A DNA stretch of 64,000 nucleotides from Alteromonas sp. CI.11.F.A3 (GTDB taxonomy: Bacteria; Pseudomonadota; Gammaproteobacteria; Enterobacterales; Alteromonadaceae), in NCBI RefSeq assembly GCF_032925565.1, contig NZ_CP136708.1:2046001-2110000 (forward strand), read 5' to 3'. Position 1 is the stretch's first letter. The number at the start of each line of letters is the position of its first letter. The translations under genes and the position numbers were made by a program. Shown in pieces: positions 9,521 to 17,903 of this stretch. A model generated the notes under the pieces. That model was not told where the DNA came from, made no database searches, and saw nothing but the letters and a program-made list of their open reading frames with translations.

Positions 9521-9549
9521 AATATACGTGCCACCGGTGGCATAGTAAA
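9521..9549 (-). promoter_or_regulatory. uxaA operon promoter with palindromic operator in the spacer
   Basis: Read on the minus strand, TTTACT (9549-9544), a 17-base spacer and TATATT (9526-9521) form a promoter. The spacer contains the perfect palindrome TGCCACCGGTGGCA (9529-9542). A repressor bound there would block polymerase directly. The predicted transcript starts about 80 bases before the uxaA start codon. The regulator is inferred to be the adjacent LacI-family protein. Confidence 0.8.
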
Positions 9550-9585
9550 GGGAAACTAATCATTTTTAGTCGAAGCGGCTAAAAA

Positions 9586-10602
9586 TTAGACTCTTTTTAT
9601 AGAATCACGAATAATAAGGTGGGGTTTAACTAAGTAGGTCTCTGTTTCACTCACTTCAGTGCCTTCGATTTGAGCGATTATTTTCCGAGCCGCTAGTGCG
9701 GCCATATCGCCGACAGGCCTTTGAACTGTAGTTAATGCAGGAATTACACGTGCTGCCAGCAAGTTGTCATCAAAGCCTGCTACCGACAATTCATCAGGAA
9801 CAGTAATGCCCATTTCATGTGCAACCTTGAGTACACCAGCGGCCATCTCATCATTGTTAGCAAAAATAGCTTTTACTCGAGGCGATTGAATGAGCAAGGT
9901 TCTGGCGCACTCAATACCACTTTCGTAACTGTTTTTACCTTCGATAATGCGGTCGATGGGAACTTCAACTTGTAAGTCATTCAACGTTTCCAAAAAGCCT
10001 TCAAGTCGCTCCTTAGATGAGTAATAGCGTTGTGGCCCGCTAATAATGCCGATGTCCCTGTGTCCTAAAGACACCATATAGCGGGCTAAGTCACGAAGAG
10101 CTGCCCGATCATCAGAGACAACAATGTTGCTGTGGTCATCTAAGTCCACAGAGGCCATTCGAACGTAATTAATCTGCTTTTCTCTGAGTGTTTCAGCTAA
10201 CTCTTTCGCTTCAGATACCGGTGGCAATATAATGACACCATCTATTCGAGAACGACTGACGAATTGGATACAGTTACTAATAAAGTCGTCGGTATTGTAG
10301 TTGCAAGGGTGAACAACCAGCTCATAACCTTTTTCAGAGCAGACACTTAGTACGCCACGCTGAACCTGATCGATATACAGTGCATCGGGGTTATCGTAAA
10401 TAAGCCCGATAAGAAATGACCTACTGGCAGCAAGCCCTCGGGCTTGCTTATCAGGTGAAAAGCCGGTTTCCTTTATTACTGCATCAATTCGCTCTCGCGT
10501 TGTTTTGCCCACATTAGATGCGCCATTAATGACCCGAGATACCGTTCGTTTCGATACGCCAGCAAGGCGGGCTACATCATTAATTGTGGGGCGTTTGTTC
10601 AT
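9586..10602 (-). CDS. LacI-family repressor of the uronate locus
   Basis: This 338-residue regulator has an N-terminal LacI helix-turn-helix (TINDVARLAGVSKRTVSRVING, residues 5-26) and a periplasmic-binding-protein-like effector domain (FANNDEMAAGVL, SVAGFDDN, LTTVQRPV). It lies directly upstream of uxaA on the same strand, with the operator TGCCACCGGTGGCA in between. The same palindrome recurs in front of kduD/DUF4861 and, with one change, the TonB receptor. The central CG flanked by inverted arms is typical of LacI-family operators. A repressor released by KDG or a related uronate intermediate is the likely mode. The effector is inference. Its own start has only a weak ribosome site. Confidence 0.9.
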   Translation of the reverse strand: MNKRPTINDVARLAGVSKRTVSRVINGASNVGKTTRERIDAVIKETGFSPDKQARGLAASRSFLIGLIYDNPDALYIDQVQRGVLSVCSEKGYELVVHPCNYNTDDFISNCIQFVSRSRIDGVIILPPVSEAKELAETLREKQINYVRMASVDLDDHSNIVVSDDRAALRDLARYMVSLGHRDIGIISGPQRYYSSKERLEGFLETLNDLQVEVPIDRIIEGKNSYESGIECARTLLIQSPRVKAIFANNDEMAAGVLKVAHEMGITVPDELSVAGFDDNLLAARVIPALTTVQRPVGDMAALAARKIIAQIEGTEVSETETYLVKPHLIIRDSIKRV

Positions 10603-10708
10603 TATCGGTAAGTTTCCGCAGGTTGAGTATTGAATTTACTGAACATTATTGAATGAATAGTACCATAAAATAAAGTCATTCCATTTGACACCAGTTCGTT
10701 GTCATATT

Positions 10709-12004
10709 TTAAAAGCCTAGCGCCCTGGGTAGGGCTTCACTAAACCAGGGAACGTAGGTAACTAACATCAATACAACAAACATGGCAAAGTAGAGAGGGA
10801 GCAACGGCTTGATAATATTTTCTAATTTTGTTTTTGCAATCGCACAGGTAATAAAAAGCACCGCACCTACTGGAGGAGAACACAACCCAATAGACAAGTT
10901 TAAAACCAGCATTATACCGAACTGTAGTTCAGACATACCCAATTGAATGGCAACAGGTAAAAATATGGGCGTAAAGATAAGTACGGCCGGCGTCATATCC
11001 AAAAAGGCACCCACGACAATAAGCAACAAATTGATTAATAGTAAAATTAGAATGGGGTTGTCGCTAATTGCCAGCAATGCATTGCTTAAGGTTTGCGGAA
11101 TATTTTCATACGACAGTAACCAACTCATTGCGGTAGATGCTGCAATTAATAGCATAACAATCGCTGTGGTTTCTGCGGATTTCAACAATATACTAGGAAG
11201 TGCTTTAACTTCAACTTCGCGATAAAACACCACTGCAAGTAACAGAGCATAAACCACGGCAATCGCGCCTGCCTCGGTGGCAGTAAAGATACCGCCCACA
11301 ATTCCGCCGATGACTAATACAATGAGAAATAATGAGGGCAGGGCAGCCCCTACTTTCTGTAACACTATTGATAAGGGGAGTCGGGCAGACAGTGGATAGC
11401 CTTTGGCTTTGGCATAGCAAAAACACACAATCATTAATGCTAGCCCCACCATAATTCCTGGTACATAACCTGCCATAAATAAAGCGGCAATTGACACACC
11501 GCCACTGGCGATGGCGTAAACAATGAGGATATTGCTAGGAGGGATTAGCATCCCTGTAGTTGACGCGGCGGCGGTTACTGCAGCGCTGAAATTTGGTTCG
11601 TAGCCTGCCTTTTTCATTTCAGGTAGCATAAAGCTGCCAATAGCGGATGTGGCAGCAACCGCAGAGCCTGATATAGCGCCAAATAGCATACAAGACACTA
11701 CATTGACCAGTGCCAAGCCTCCTGGTAAGGCACCAATAAGCGCCATAGCACATTCGATTAATCGCTTTGCAATGCCACCTCGACCCATAATCAGGCCTGA
11801 AAGTACGAAGAAAGGGATAGCCAAAAGGGCGAAACTATTTAATCCTCCAGCCATTCGCTGTGCAATAGTAATGGTTGCAGGGGCTAAATCCATACTCATT
11901 AACATCGCGATTAGAGTGGCTAATCCTATACTGATAGAGATGGGGACATTGAGAAGTAAGAGTAAAAAGAACCCGACAAGAAGTACTAAGCCTGTTAATT
12001 CCAT
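10709..12004 (-). CDS. TRAP transporter large membrane subunit (DctM family)
   Basis: This 431-residue, strongly hydrophobic protein, with about 12 predicted membrane segments, carries the DctM-family signatures GAISGSAVAATSAIGSFMLP and IPPSNILIVYAIASGG. It would couple sodium influx to import of the substrate captured by the DctP subunit (12491-13495). Its ATG lies within the end of dctQ (10-base overlap), so the two membrane subunits are probably translationally coupled. The context of kduI and kduD in the same operon points to a uronate or a small unsaturated product as cargo. Confidence 0.93.
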   Translation of the reverse strand: MELTGLVLLVGFFLLLLLNVPISISIGLATLIAMLMSMDLAPATITIAQRMAGGLNSFALLAIPFFVLSGLIMGRGGIAKRLIECAMALIGALPGGLALVNVVSCMLFGAISGSAVAATSAIGSFMLPEMKKAGYEPNFSAAVTAAASTTGMLIPPSNILIVYAIASGGVSIAALFMAGYVPGIMVGLALMIVCFCYAKAKGYPLSARLPLSIVLQKVGAALPSLFLIVLVIGGIVGGIFTATEAGAIAVVYALLLAVVFYREVEVKALPSILLKSAETTAIVMLLIAASTAMSWLLSYENIPQTLSNALLAISDNPILILLLINLLLIVVGAFLDMTPAVLIFTPIFLPVAIQLGMSELQFGIMLVLNLSIGLCSPPVGAVLFITCAIAKTKLENIIKPLLPLYFAMFVVLMLVTYVPWFSEALPRALGF

Positions 12005-12486
12005 TCGTTAAGCTCCTTTTCAGGTGAATGCCAAAGCGTAAAAATGTTCACTATGCTGTAAATAACGATAAGTCCGCCTGAAAGGGGAAGTACTAAATAA
12101 ATTAATCCCATCTTTATGCCTAACGCCGCAGAAATTTGATCGAGTTCTAGTGTTAACATCACTAATTCAGTTCCACCGTAACCCATAACCATCGCACAGA
12201 AGATGATGACGCATACTTCGACTAAGGTTAATAGAACGCGCTTTACCACAGGGGATTGACGCTCTACGAGTAAATTAAAACCAAGATGAGCATGTTGGCG
12301 ATACGCGTAAGCTGCGCCTAGTATGCCTATCCATATGAGAAAAAATCGTGAGAGTTCTTCTGTCACAGACGCGGGATCTTGTAAAATGTATCGCGATATT
12401 ACCTGCCAAATTACGGTGAATAATATACTTGTCATGGCAATAATTAAGGTTCCAGCCAGTAACTTGTCTAGCGTTTTAATAATCAT
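11995..12486 (-). CDS. TRAP transporter small membrane subunit (DctQ family)
   Basis: This protein of about 163 residues has four predicted membrane helices and the DctQ-family segments VIWQVISRYIL, DPASVTEELSRFFLIWIGIL and AYRQHAHLGFN. It bridges the DctP binding protein and the DctM channel. I place the start at the ATG (12486). A TTG directly before it (12489) is the alternative. The stop codon of dctP lies four bases upstream of the ATG, and the 3' end overlaps dctM. Confidence 0.9.
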   Translation of the reverse strand: MIIKTLDKLLAGTLIIAMTSILFTVIWQVISRYILQDPASVTEELSRFFLIWIGILGAAYAYRQHAHLGFNLLVERQSPVVKRVLLTLVEVCVIIFCAMVMGYGGTELVMLTLELDQISAALGIKMGLIYLVLPLSGGLIVIYSIVNIFTLWHSPEKELNEWN

Positions 12487-12490
12487 CAAC

Positions 12491-13495
12491 TTACATCGCT
12501 TTTATTTGCGTAATGAGCTCACCAATATGGGTGCCGGCGAAACTATCGTGAAAGGGTTTGACCGCGTCTACGAATGGCTTTTTATCTGGACGAATAACGG
12601 TCACCCCTTCTGCTTCAACTTGTGCCAGTGACTCTGAAGTTGAGGTTGTCCAAAGCTGGCGCTGAAACTGAACTGAATCTTGCATTGCTTTGGTTAGCCA
12701 TTCTTGTTGTTGTGTGCTTAAGCCTTCCCAAACGGGAAGTGAACAAAGCATAACGTCGGGAACACTGGTATGTTCGTCTAAGCTGTAGTATCCAGCTATT
12801 TCGTAATGCCTAGAAAGGTGATAACTCGGCGGGTTGTTTTCTGCACCATCTACTACGCCTTGCTGGAGTGCAGTATAAAGCTCTCCCCAAGAAACAGGCG
12901 TTGCAGCGCCGCCCAGAGCTCTTACTGTTGCAACAGCGGTAGGGCTATTGAGTACCCTAATTTTCATTCCTTTTAAATCGCTAGGTGTGCGGATAGGGCG
13001 ATCGTTGGTATAAAAGCTTCGACTGCCCGCATCGTAATAACCCAACCCTTTCAAACGAAAATCTTCAACGCCACTTAACAGGTCGTTACCCAGTTCACTG
13101 TTTAGCACTCGCCAAAAATGTTCATTGTTTTTGAAAATATAGGGAATACTGAAGATTTTCATGTCAGGTGAAAAGCCTTCAAGGGGGCTCGCCGAAACCT
13201 TGGTCATCGCCAAAGATCCAATTTGTAATAGCTCTATCATTTCCCTTTCGGTACCTAATTGGCTACCGGGATAAATGATGACTGTCATCTTACCATCTGA
13301 ATAGTATTCAAGGCGTTCACCCAAAAACTCCATGGCTTTATGCACTGAGTGCTGGGTGTCTAGGGTATGACCTAAACGCAGTACGGTGATTTCGCCGCTA
13401 TTTTCATGCTGAGAGCACGCAAAGAGCGTAAAAACGCTAATTATTAAGATCATAAACTTGCTAAAACACTGCATAATACTATCCATGCCATTCAT
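12491..13495 (-). CDS. TRAP transporter substrate-binding protein (DctP family)
   Basis: This 334-residue exported binding protein has a signal segment ending in LFAC, a lipobox, so it is probably lipid-anchored. That is less common for DctP proteins, which are usually free in the periplasm. DctP-family motifs include LRLGHTLDTQHSVHKAM, IYPGSQLGTEREMIE, the carboxylate-binding region KGMKIRVLNSPTAV, and GEIYTALQQG-like GELYTALQQGVVDGAENNP. Its ATG overlaps the kduI stop codon by one base (TAATG). Two later ATGs (13486, 13474) are alternative starts. Operon partners suggest binding of a uronate-derived sugar acid. Confidence 0.92.
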   Translation of the reverse strand: MNGMDSIMQCFSKFMILIISVFTLFACSQHENSGEITVLRLGHTLDTQHSVHKAMEFLGERLEYYSDGKMTVIIYPGSQLGTEREMIELLQIGSLAMTKVSASPLEGFSPDMKIFSIPYIFKNNEHFWRVLNSELGNDLLSGVEDFRLKGLGYYDAGSRSFYTNDRPIRTPSDLKGMKIRVLNSPTAVATVRALGGAATPVSWGELYTALQQGVVDGAENNPPSYHLSRHYEIAGYYSLDEHTSVPDVMLCSLPVWEGLSTQQQEWLTKAMQDSVQFQRQLWTTSTSESLAQVEAEGVTVIRPDKKPFVDAVKPFHDSFAGTHIGELITQIKAM

Positions 13496-14343
13496 TAACG
13501 TAAGGCTGAAGGTGGGAACTTGTCCATGTCATCGTAGTCGAGGTTTTCACCCGCCATACCCCATATGAACGCATAGCTTCCTGTACCTACGCCACAGTGA
13601 ATGGACCAGGGTGGGGAAATAATGGCTTCTTCATTTGCCACGAACAAATGACGTGTTTCATTGGGTTCACCCATAAAGTGGCACACACGATTTTCTTCAT
13701 TCATATCAAAATAGAAATATACCTCGTTCCTTCTATCGTGCTGATGCGCCGGCATTGTATTCCAAACACTGCCATTGTGAAGGCGTGTTAGCCCCATTTG
13801 TAATTGGCATGTGTCTACAACGGTATTAATGAGTAATTGCTTAATATCTCGCTCATTAGAGGTTTCTTGGCTGCCTAAATGCAGCACGTTGGCATCGTCC
13901 TTACCTACTTTTTTACAGGGGTAGGCATGGTGAGCAGGCGCTGAATTCATGTAATATTTAGCGGGGTTATGCGCATCGTCAGACGCGAAAGAAATCTGCT
14001 CATTTCCCTTACCAATGTACAAGGCTTCTTCGGGAGCAAGGTGGTACTCAGTACCATTAACAGTGACTGTGCCTGCACCACCAATGTTGATGATGCCAAC
14101 TTCACGGCGTGCAGTGAAGTAAGGCATTTTTAACTGATCTTCAATAGTATCAAGGGTTAGTACATTGGTGGTTGGTACTGCGCTTCCCAACATGAATCGT
14201 TCATAATGGGTGTAAATCCAAACCACTTCGCCCTTCGACATGAGAGAGGAGGTTAGAAAAGCATCTCGTAGTTCTTCGGTGTTATAAGCGTTAGCTTCTT
14301 TTTTGCCAATGGCATAACGAACATCAATATCTGGATTCATCAT
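13495..14343 (-). CDS. kduI: 5-keto-4-deoxyuronate isomerase
   Basis: This 282-residue cupin-like isomerase converts 4-deoxy-L-threo-5-hexosulose uronate (DKI), released from unsaturated galacturonides, to 2,5-diketo-3-deoxygluconate (DKII). The zinc ligands of the family are all present: His200 and His202 in PAHQHDRRNE, Glu207, and His249 in WSIHCGVG. It is followed directly by the TRAP genes and preceded by kduD (12-base gap). Its presence shows the organism handles lyase-generated unsaturated uronates. Confidence 0.95.
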   Translation of the reverse strand: MMNPDIDVRYAIGKKEANAYNTEELRDAFLTSSLMSKGEVVWIYTHYERFMLGSAVPTTNVLTLDTIEDQLKMPYFTARREVGIINIGGAGTVTVNGTEYHLAPEEALYIGKGNEQISFASDDAHNPAKYYMNSAPAHHAYPCKKVGKDDANVLHLGSQETSNERDIKQLLINTVVDTCQLQMGLTRLHNGSVWNTMPAHQHDRRNEVYFYFDMNEENRVCHFMGEPNETRHLFVANEEAIISPPWSIHCGVGTGSYAFIWGMAGENLDYDDMDKFPPSALR

Positions 14344-14355
14344 CTTGTCCTTAAT

Positions 14356-15114
14356 TTATCTTGCGAGAAAACCGCCATCCACCGCGAGGGTGTGGCCGCT
14401 TACGTAATTGCTTGCTGAACTTGCTAGAAAAACAGTTGCCCCAGATAGATCGTCAACTTCACCCCATCTCCCAGCGGGAATTCGAGAAAGAATTTCTGCG
14501 CTGCGTTTAGCGTCATCTTGTAGGGCTTGGGTGTTATCGGTTTTGATATAGCCCGGCGCAATAGCATTAACTTGAATGTTCGAAGCTCCCCATTCATTGG
14601 CGAGCGCTTTGGTTAAGCCCGCGATAGCGTGCTTGCTCGCCGTATAGGCCGGAACCGTTACACCACCACTAAAGCTCAGCATGGAAGCAATATTAATAAT
14701 TTTGCCGCCACCATGAGAAATCATATGTTTTCCAATGGCTTGACTTAGTAAAAATGCAGCGTCAAGGTTCACTTTCATCACTTGTTGCCAAGCATCTAAA
14801 GGAAACTCTGTAGCAGGAGCTCGAAATATAGTGCCGCCATTATTGACCAATATATCGACTCGTTTGCCATGTTTGATGGCTGATTTCGCTAAATTCCCTA
14901 CTGCGTCTAGGTCGCTTAAATCAGCACTGATCGCCTGTGCACTACCACCTATAGCTTCTATTTTGTGAAGCGTGTTTTCACATCCACCTTCTTGTGAACT
15001 CGAGCATATAACGTGAGCGCCAGCACCGGCTAAGGATAAGGCCAGTGCCTGACCAATTCCCCGGCTTGCTCCGGTAACGAGGGCGGTTTTCCCTTCTAAA
15101 TTAAAGTTCACCAT
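14356..15114 (-). CDS. kduD: 2-deoxy-D-gluconate 3-dehydrogenase / DKII reductase
   Basis: This short-chain dehydrogenase of about 252 residues reduces 2,5-diketo-3-deoxygluconate to 2-keto-3-deoxygluconate. It has the nucleotide-binding TGASRGIGQA, the NNGGTIFRAPA segment, the catalytic Ser in INIASMLSFSGG and the YTASKHA motif, plus the C-terminal GHTLAVDGGFLAR. I chose the ATG at 15114 because the GAGAGG ribosome site is eight bases from it and only two bases from the earlier ATG at 15120. It is the first gene of kduD-kduI-dctPQM and sits behind an operator-controlled divergent promoter. Confidence 0.92.
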   Translation of the reverse strand: MVNFNLEGKTALVTGASRGIGQALALSLAGAGAHVICSSSQEGGCENTLHKIEAIGGSAQAISADLSDLDAVGNLAKSAIKHGKRVDILVNNGGTIFRAPATEFPLDAWQQVMKVNLDAAFLLSQAIGKHMISHGGGKIINIASMLSFSGGVTVPAYTASKHAIAGLTKALANEWGASNIQVNAIAPGYIKTDNTQALQDDAKRSAEILSRIPAGRWGEVDDLSGATVFLASSASNYVSGHTLAVDGGFLAR

Positions 15115-15193
15115 ATTCATTTCCTCTCATTTTCAGAAAACGTGTTTTCACTCTAACTAAATTTACACATTAAGTTAACAATTTATAAAATAA

Positions 15194-15222
15194 TTGCCAC
15201 CGGTGGCATTTGTCAATATATT
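15194..15222 (+). promoter_or_regulatory. Divergent kduD / DUF4861 promoter region with shared operator
   Basis: The perfect palindrome TGCCACCGGTGGCA (15195-15208) overlaps the -35 of a plus-strand promoter (TTGCCA 15194-15199, 17-base spacer, TATATT 15217-15222). On the minus strand, TTGACA (15216-15211) with an 18-base spacer and TATTTT puts the same palindrome in the spacer of the kduD promoter. One bound repressor would silence both directions. Confidence 0.78.
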
Positions 15223-15267
15223 GTTTGATAAATAATGCATTGTTAATCAGTGATTGGAGATGAAAAT

Positions 15268-16461
15268 ATGAGATTTATTATAGGTTTAGTGCTAATTTTG
15301 CCAATAATATTAACGGCGTGTTCTGAAGGCGAAAATAATAATATACCCAGTGTGATGGTTAAAAACCCAACAGAAGGTGGGTTTGTCACTCAAGAGGTTT
15401 CAATACCATTGGAACAAAAATATCGTGGTTGGTTATTAAAAGAGGTTGCATCGGAATGGCGAGAGAACCCAAATGGTGAGGCCACTTTGTACGCTTACAT
15501 CGAGATGAAACCCGGTGCAGAAAAAAAACTCTCTTTAGTTCAAACCAAAGAGTCGGTAACCGACACCGCCCACGCTGAGCTATCAGTACGCTCAGGGGGG
15601 CAATGGGAAGGCGCGGCTTATACTGCAGGTGGTTTTTCATTTCAGCCTGTAGAATCTTTTACAGCACCTTCACAGCTTACTGACCACTCTTACTTTTTAA
15701 AGTATGAAGGACCCGGTTGGGAAAATGACAAGATAGGCTATCGACTGTACCTAGACTGGCGAAATGCTATCGATGTTTTTGCTAAAACGTCGGATGAAGT
15801 GATATTGCCACAAGTAGGCAACGATGGTTATGACGCTTATCATAAACTTGCTGATTGGGGCGGTGATGCGTTGAAAGTAGGGAAGTCACTTGGGCTGGGC
15901 GCACTAGGAAGACAAGTCGAAGAAGGGGTTCTGCACTTTCAATATGTTGACGATACCCGATGGGCATTAACTGAGAATACCCATTTAACTGCAGCCTTCA
16001 ATGTTAGCTACAGTAATTGGCGTACACGGGAAGACTCAAATGACGGGGTTGATGTGGAAACCCGCTATAAGATTAATACCGGAGATGCATCAACACGTAT
16101 AACGGTTAAAACGTCATCTCCTACATCGAATATAGTTACAGGGTTAGTAGCACATGACGGAATGACGAAAATCGCATTTGAAGAAGGCAAATGGGGCGTT
16201 ATTGCTACATGGGGGGAGCAGAGTGTGTTAAGTGACAGTGACTTACTTGGCCTAGCTGTGTTTTATCAACTAGATGAGGTTAGTGGTGTAGCTAAAGGTG
16301 AGTTCGATCATTTGATTACTTTTAAACCCGTTACCTCGTTCGAGTATGAAATTATGGCGTACTGGCCTGCAAGAGATAGAGCAGAAAACCCAAAGGCTAG
16401 CTTCGAAACCTTATTGCTTCAAAAGGTTCGGGCGTTAAACCACGGTATACAAGTAATGTAA
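15268..16461 (+). CDS. DUF4861-family lipoprotein
   Basis: This 397-residue lipoprotein has the signal peptide MRFIIGLVLILPIILTAC and a lipobox cysteine at residue 18. The body matches DUF4861 as I recall it: YFLKYEGPGWENDKIGYRLYLD (partial), DWRNAIDVFAKT, YHKLADWGGDALKVGKSLGLG, and a C-terminal YWPARDRAENP. DUF4861 proteins are common in loci for pectin, alginate or ulvan use, but I know of no settled function. It shares its operator with kduD, so it should be induced with unsaturated-uronate catabolism. I start at ATG 15268, which has a GGAGA site eight bases upstream. A GTG at 15250 is in frame but has no site. Confidence 0.8.
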   Translation: MRFIIGLVLILPIILTACSEGENNNIPSVMVKNPTEGGFVTQEVSIPLEQKYRGWLLKEVASEWRENPNGEATLYAYIEMKPGAEKKLSLVQTKESVTDTAHAELSVRSGGQWEGAAYTAGGFSFQPVESFTAPSQLTDHSYFLKYEGPGWENDKIGYRLYLDWRNAIDVFAKTSDEVILPQVGNDGYDAYHKLADWGGDALKVGKSLGLGALGRQVEEGVLHFQYVDDTRWALTENTHLTAAFNVSYSNWRTREDSNDGVDVETRYKINTGDASTRITVKTSSPTSNIVTGLVAHDGMTKIAFEEGKWGVIATWGEQSVLSDSDLLGLAVFYQLDEVSGVAKGEFDHLITFKPVTSFEYEIMAYWPARDRAENPKASFETLLLQKVRALNHGIQVM

Positions 16462-16466
16462 ATTGC

Positions 16467-16495
16467 AATTGCTGGCGGTTTAAACAATCGCCAGC
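16467..16495 (+). terminator. Hairpin after the DUF4861 gene
   Basis: GCTGGCG (16471-16477) pairs with CGCCAGC (16489-16495), extended by flanking AATT, just after the stop codon. No T-run follows, so efficiency is uncertain. A second stem (TAATGCC 16546-16552 with GGCATTA 16564-16570) followed by TTAGTTTT may act as a backup between the two convergent genes. Confidence 0.45.
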
Positions 16496-16580
16496 AAATT
16501 GAACGTTATGCGGTGTTTGCTGTAAAAGGGTATTCTCATACCGAGTAATGCCTATTTTGAGATGGCATTATTAGTTTTGC

Positions 16581-17168
16581 CTACAACGCAGGCAAAATTT
16601 CAAATTGAATAGGTTTATAGCGAAAGTTATTCGATTCGCCCGCAGAGCATGCGGTAAGGCCTACAATCATATCCATTTTTGCTTCAAAAATAGTGTAGTC
16701 ACCAGCTTTACTTGTAGGCGGTAACACGGCAATTTTTCCTTCGGGGCTCACATCCACGTTCATAAAGGTATTGAATGTTGTGCCAATGTGATGTGCAGGA
16801 ATATCGAACTCAGCAAAAGCGGCCACTAGGTTGCCATGGCATCCAGGTACGGGAGTTTCACTAGGGTAGAAGTGTTTGAAGGTATCCACACTGCAAGGGG
16901 TTAAAAGAAAATCGTGTTCTTCCACCGTATCTTCAATTATATCAAACATCACCTGACTCTCATTGGAATAGAGCTTACAGCCAGCTGCAAAATGGGTACT
17001 TTCATTATAATCTAGCGAACGGCCTGACGACATGAACTCATTTTTATCGTGGGCATTAAAAGCATATAAATCGGCAACTTGTTCCCCTTCAGGATCAATA
17101 ACTTTAAGTCTTTCACCTTTTTTAATGGTGAATGCTGTGCCGCTTCTTGGTTGAATGGTTTGTCGCAT
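16581..17168 (-). CDS. DUF1989 / urea-carboxylase-associated family protein
   Basis: This 195-residue protein matches the DUF1989 family, whose best-known members accompany guanidine/urea carboxylases. Typical segments are VIDPEGEQVADLYAFNAHD, the LLTPCS region (Cys92), the Cys110-His111 pair in VPGCHGNLVAAF, TFNTFMNVDVSPEGKI and LTACSAGESN (Cys174). The Cys/His set suggests a bound metal. I start at ATG 17168, where GAGG lies five bases upstream. An earlier in-frame ATG at 17240 would overlap the upstream gene. It is the last gene of a three-gene operon with a glycosyltransferase-like gene and a YqcI/YcgG gene, not with a carboxylase. The reaction is unknown. Confidence 0.82.
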   Translation of the reverse strand: MRQTIQPRSGTAFTIKKGERLKVIDPEGEQVADLYAFNAHDKNEFMSSGRSLDYNESTHFAAGCKLYSNESQVMFDIIEDTVEEHDFLLTPCSVDTFKHFYPSETPVPGCHGNLVAAFAEFDIPAHHIGTTFNTFMNVDVSPEGKIAVLPPTSKAGDYTIFEAKMDMIVGLTACSAGESNNFRYKPIQFEILPAL

Positions 17169-17206
17169 TGCTGCCTCGTTATTTTCTTTATTTGAATTTG
17201 TGTAAA

Positions 17207-17878
17207 TTAGTTTTGACTTGCGTGGAAAGGACATTGCCAACGCTTGGGTTGCTGCTTTCCGCTGTATTGATAAGCTTCTGACTGCTCACCGTGATTTTGC
17301 AATAAGGTATTTTTTGACCCACAGAAGGCTTCGTCTTGCTGACGAATGTGGTCTCTTAAATCTTCAAACTTGCCTTGCTCACGAAGTAATTCGAATTGTT
17401 CGTGAAGATTAAACACCAGTGCGGGGCGTTCGAAGCGTCTGCTTTTTCGCTTCGCACCTGGGTGGAGTCCAATGATAAAAAACGCTTTACCACCCAAGCT
17501 AAAACTAAAGTTAGGGCTATGCGGATTTTCGTCTACTTGGTTATCCCAGTCATGCATACAGGTGTCGATATCATGAAGTTGCTGAAGCTTGCGCCACAGT
17601 AATTTATCAAAAACAACCTCGCTCAAAATTTCCGGTTGTTCAAAAGTTAGTACCAGCGAGGAATACATGTCTTTTTCTAGCTCAAAACGATGAATGAAGT
17701 CGTAGATGTCCGTCAAGATGTCGGTGTCATTCATGTCGCATCGAAAATTATCGTACTGTTTTACCGTGATTTTACCTTTGTTCAAAGCAGTTTTAGCCCC
17801 CACGCAGGGGTACTCAGCTTGATCAATAAATGCAGCAACCTTGTGTTCTAAATCAGGTTTTAAAATAGACATACTCAC
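17207..17878 (-). CDS. YqcI/YcgG-family protein (GntA-like putative heme N-oxygenase)
   Basis: This 223-residue protein has the family pattern throughout: YPCVGAKTA near the N-terminus (Cys25), FSLGGKAFFIIGLHPGAKRKSRRF with His139-Pro140, ALVFNLHEQFELLR with His159, and a C-terminal YSGKQQPKRWQCPF. YqcI/YcgG proteins include GntA of guanitoxin biosynthesis, described as a heme-dependent N-hydroxylase. As I recall, the arginine N-hydroxylase DcsA of D-cycloserine biosynthesis is related. The function here is therefore inferred as N-oxygenation of an amine or guanidino group, not shown. It sits 25 bases after the glycosyltransferase-like gene and 38 bases before the DUF1989 gene, so the three probably form one transcript. 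Confidence 0.82.
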   Translation of the reverse strand: MSMSILKPDLEHKVAAFIDQAEYPCVGAKTALNKGKITVKQYDNFRCDMNDTDILTDIYDFIHRFELEKDMYSSLVLTFEQPEILSEVVFDKLLWRKLQQLHDIDTCMHDWDNQVDENPHSPNFSFSLGGKAFFIIGLHPGAKRKSRRFERPALVFNLHEQFELLREQGKFEDLRDHIRQQDEAFCGSKNTLLQNHGEQSEAYQYSGKQQPKRWQCPFHASQN

Positions 17879-17903
17879 TCCTTGATTAGTCTTCCCACGA
17901 GTT

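Noticed and set aside
10214..10227. Sequence GATACCGGTGGCAA inside the LacI gene, resembling the operator
   Set aside because: Only the right half matches. It lies within a coding region and not near promoter elements, so I do not count it as an operator.
11649..12011. Open frame of 120 codons opposite the DctM gene
   Set aside because: The reverse of hydrophobic codons gives Lys/Arg/Pro-rich nonsense; no support as a gene.
16581..17168. Urea or guanidine carboxylase partner of the DUF1989 protein
   Set aside because: No biotin-carboxylase or allophanate hydrolase gene lies anywhere in the window, so a carboxylase role is not supported here.
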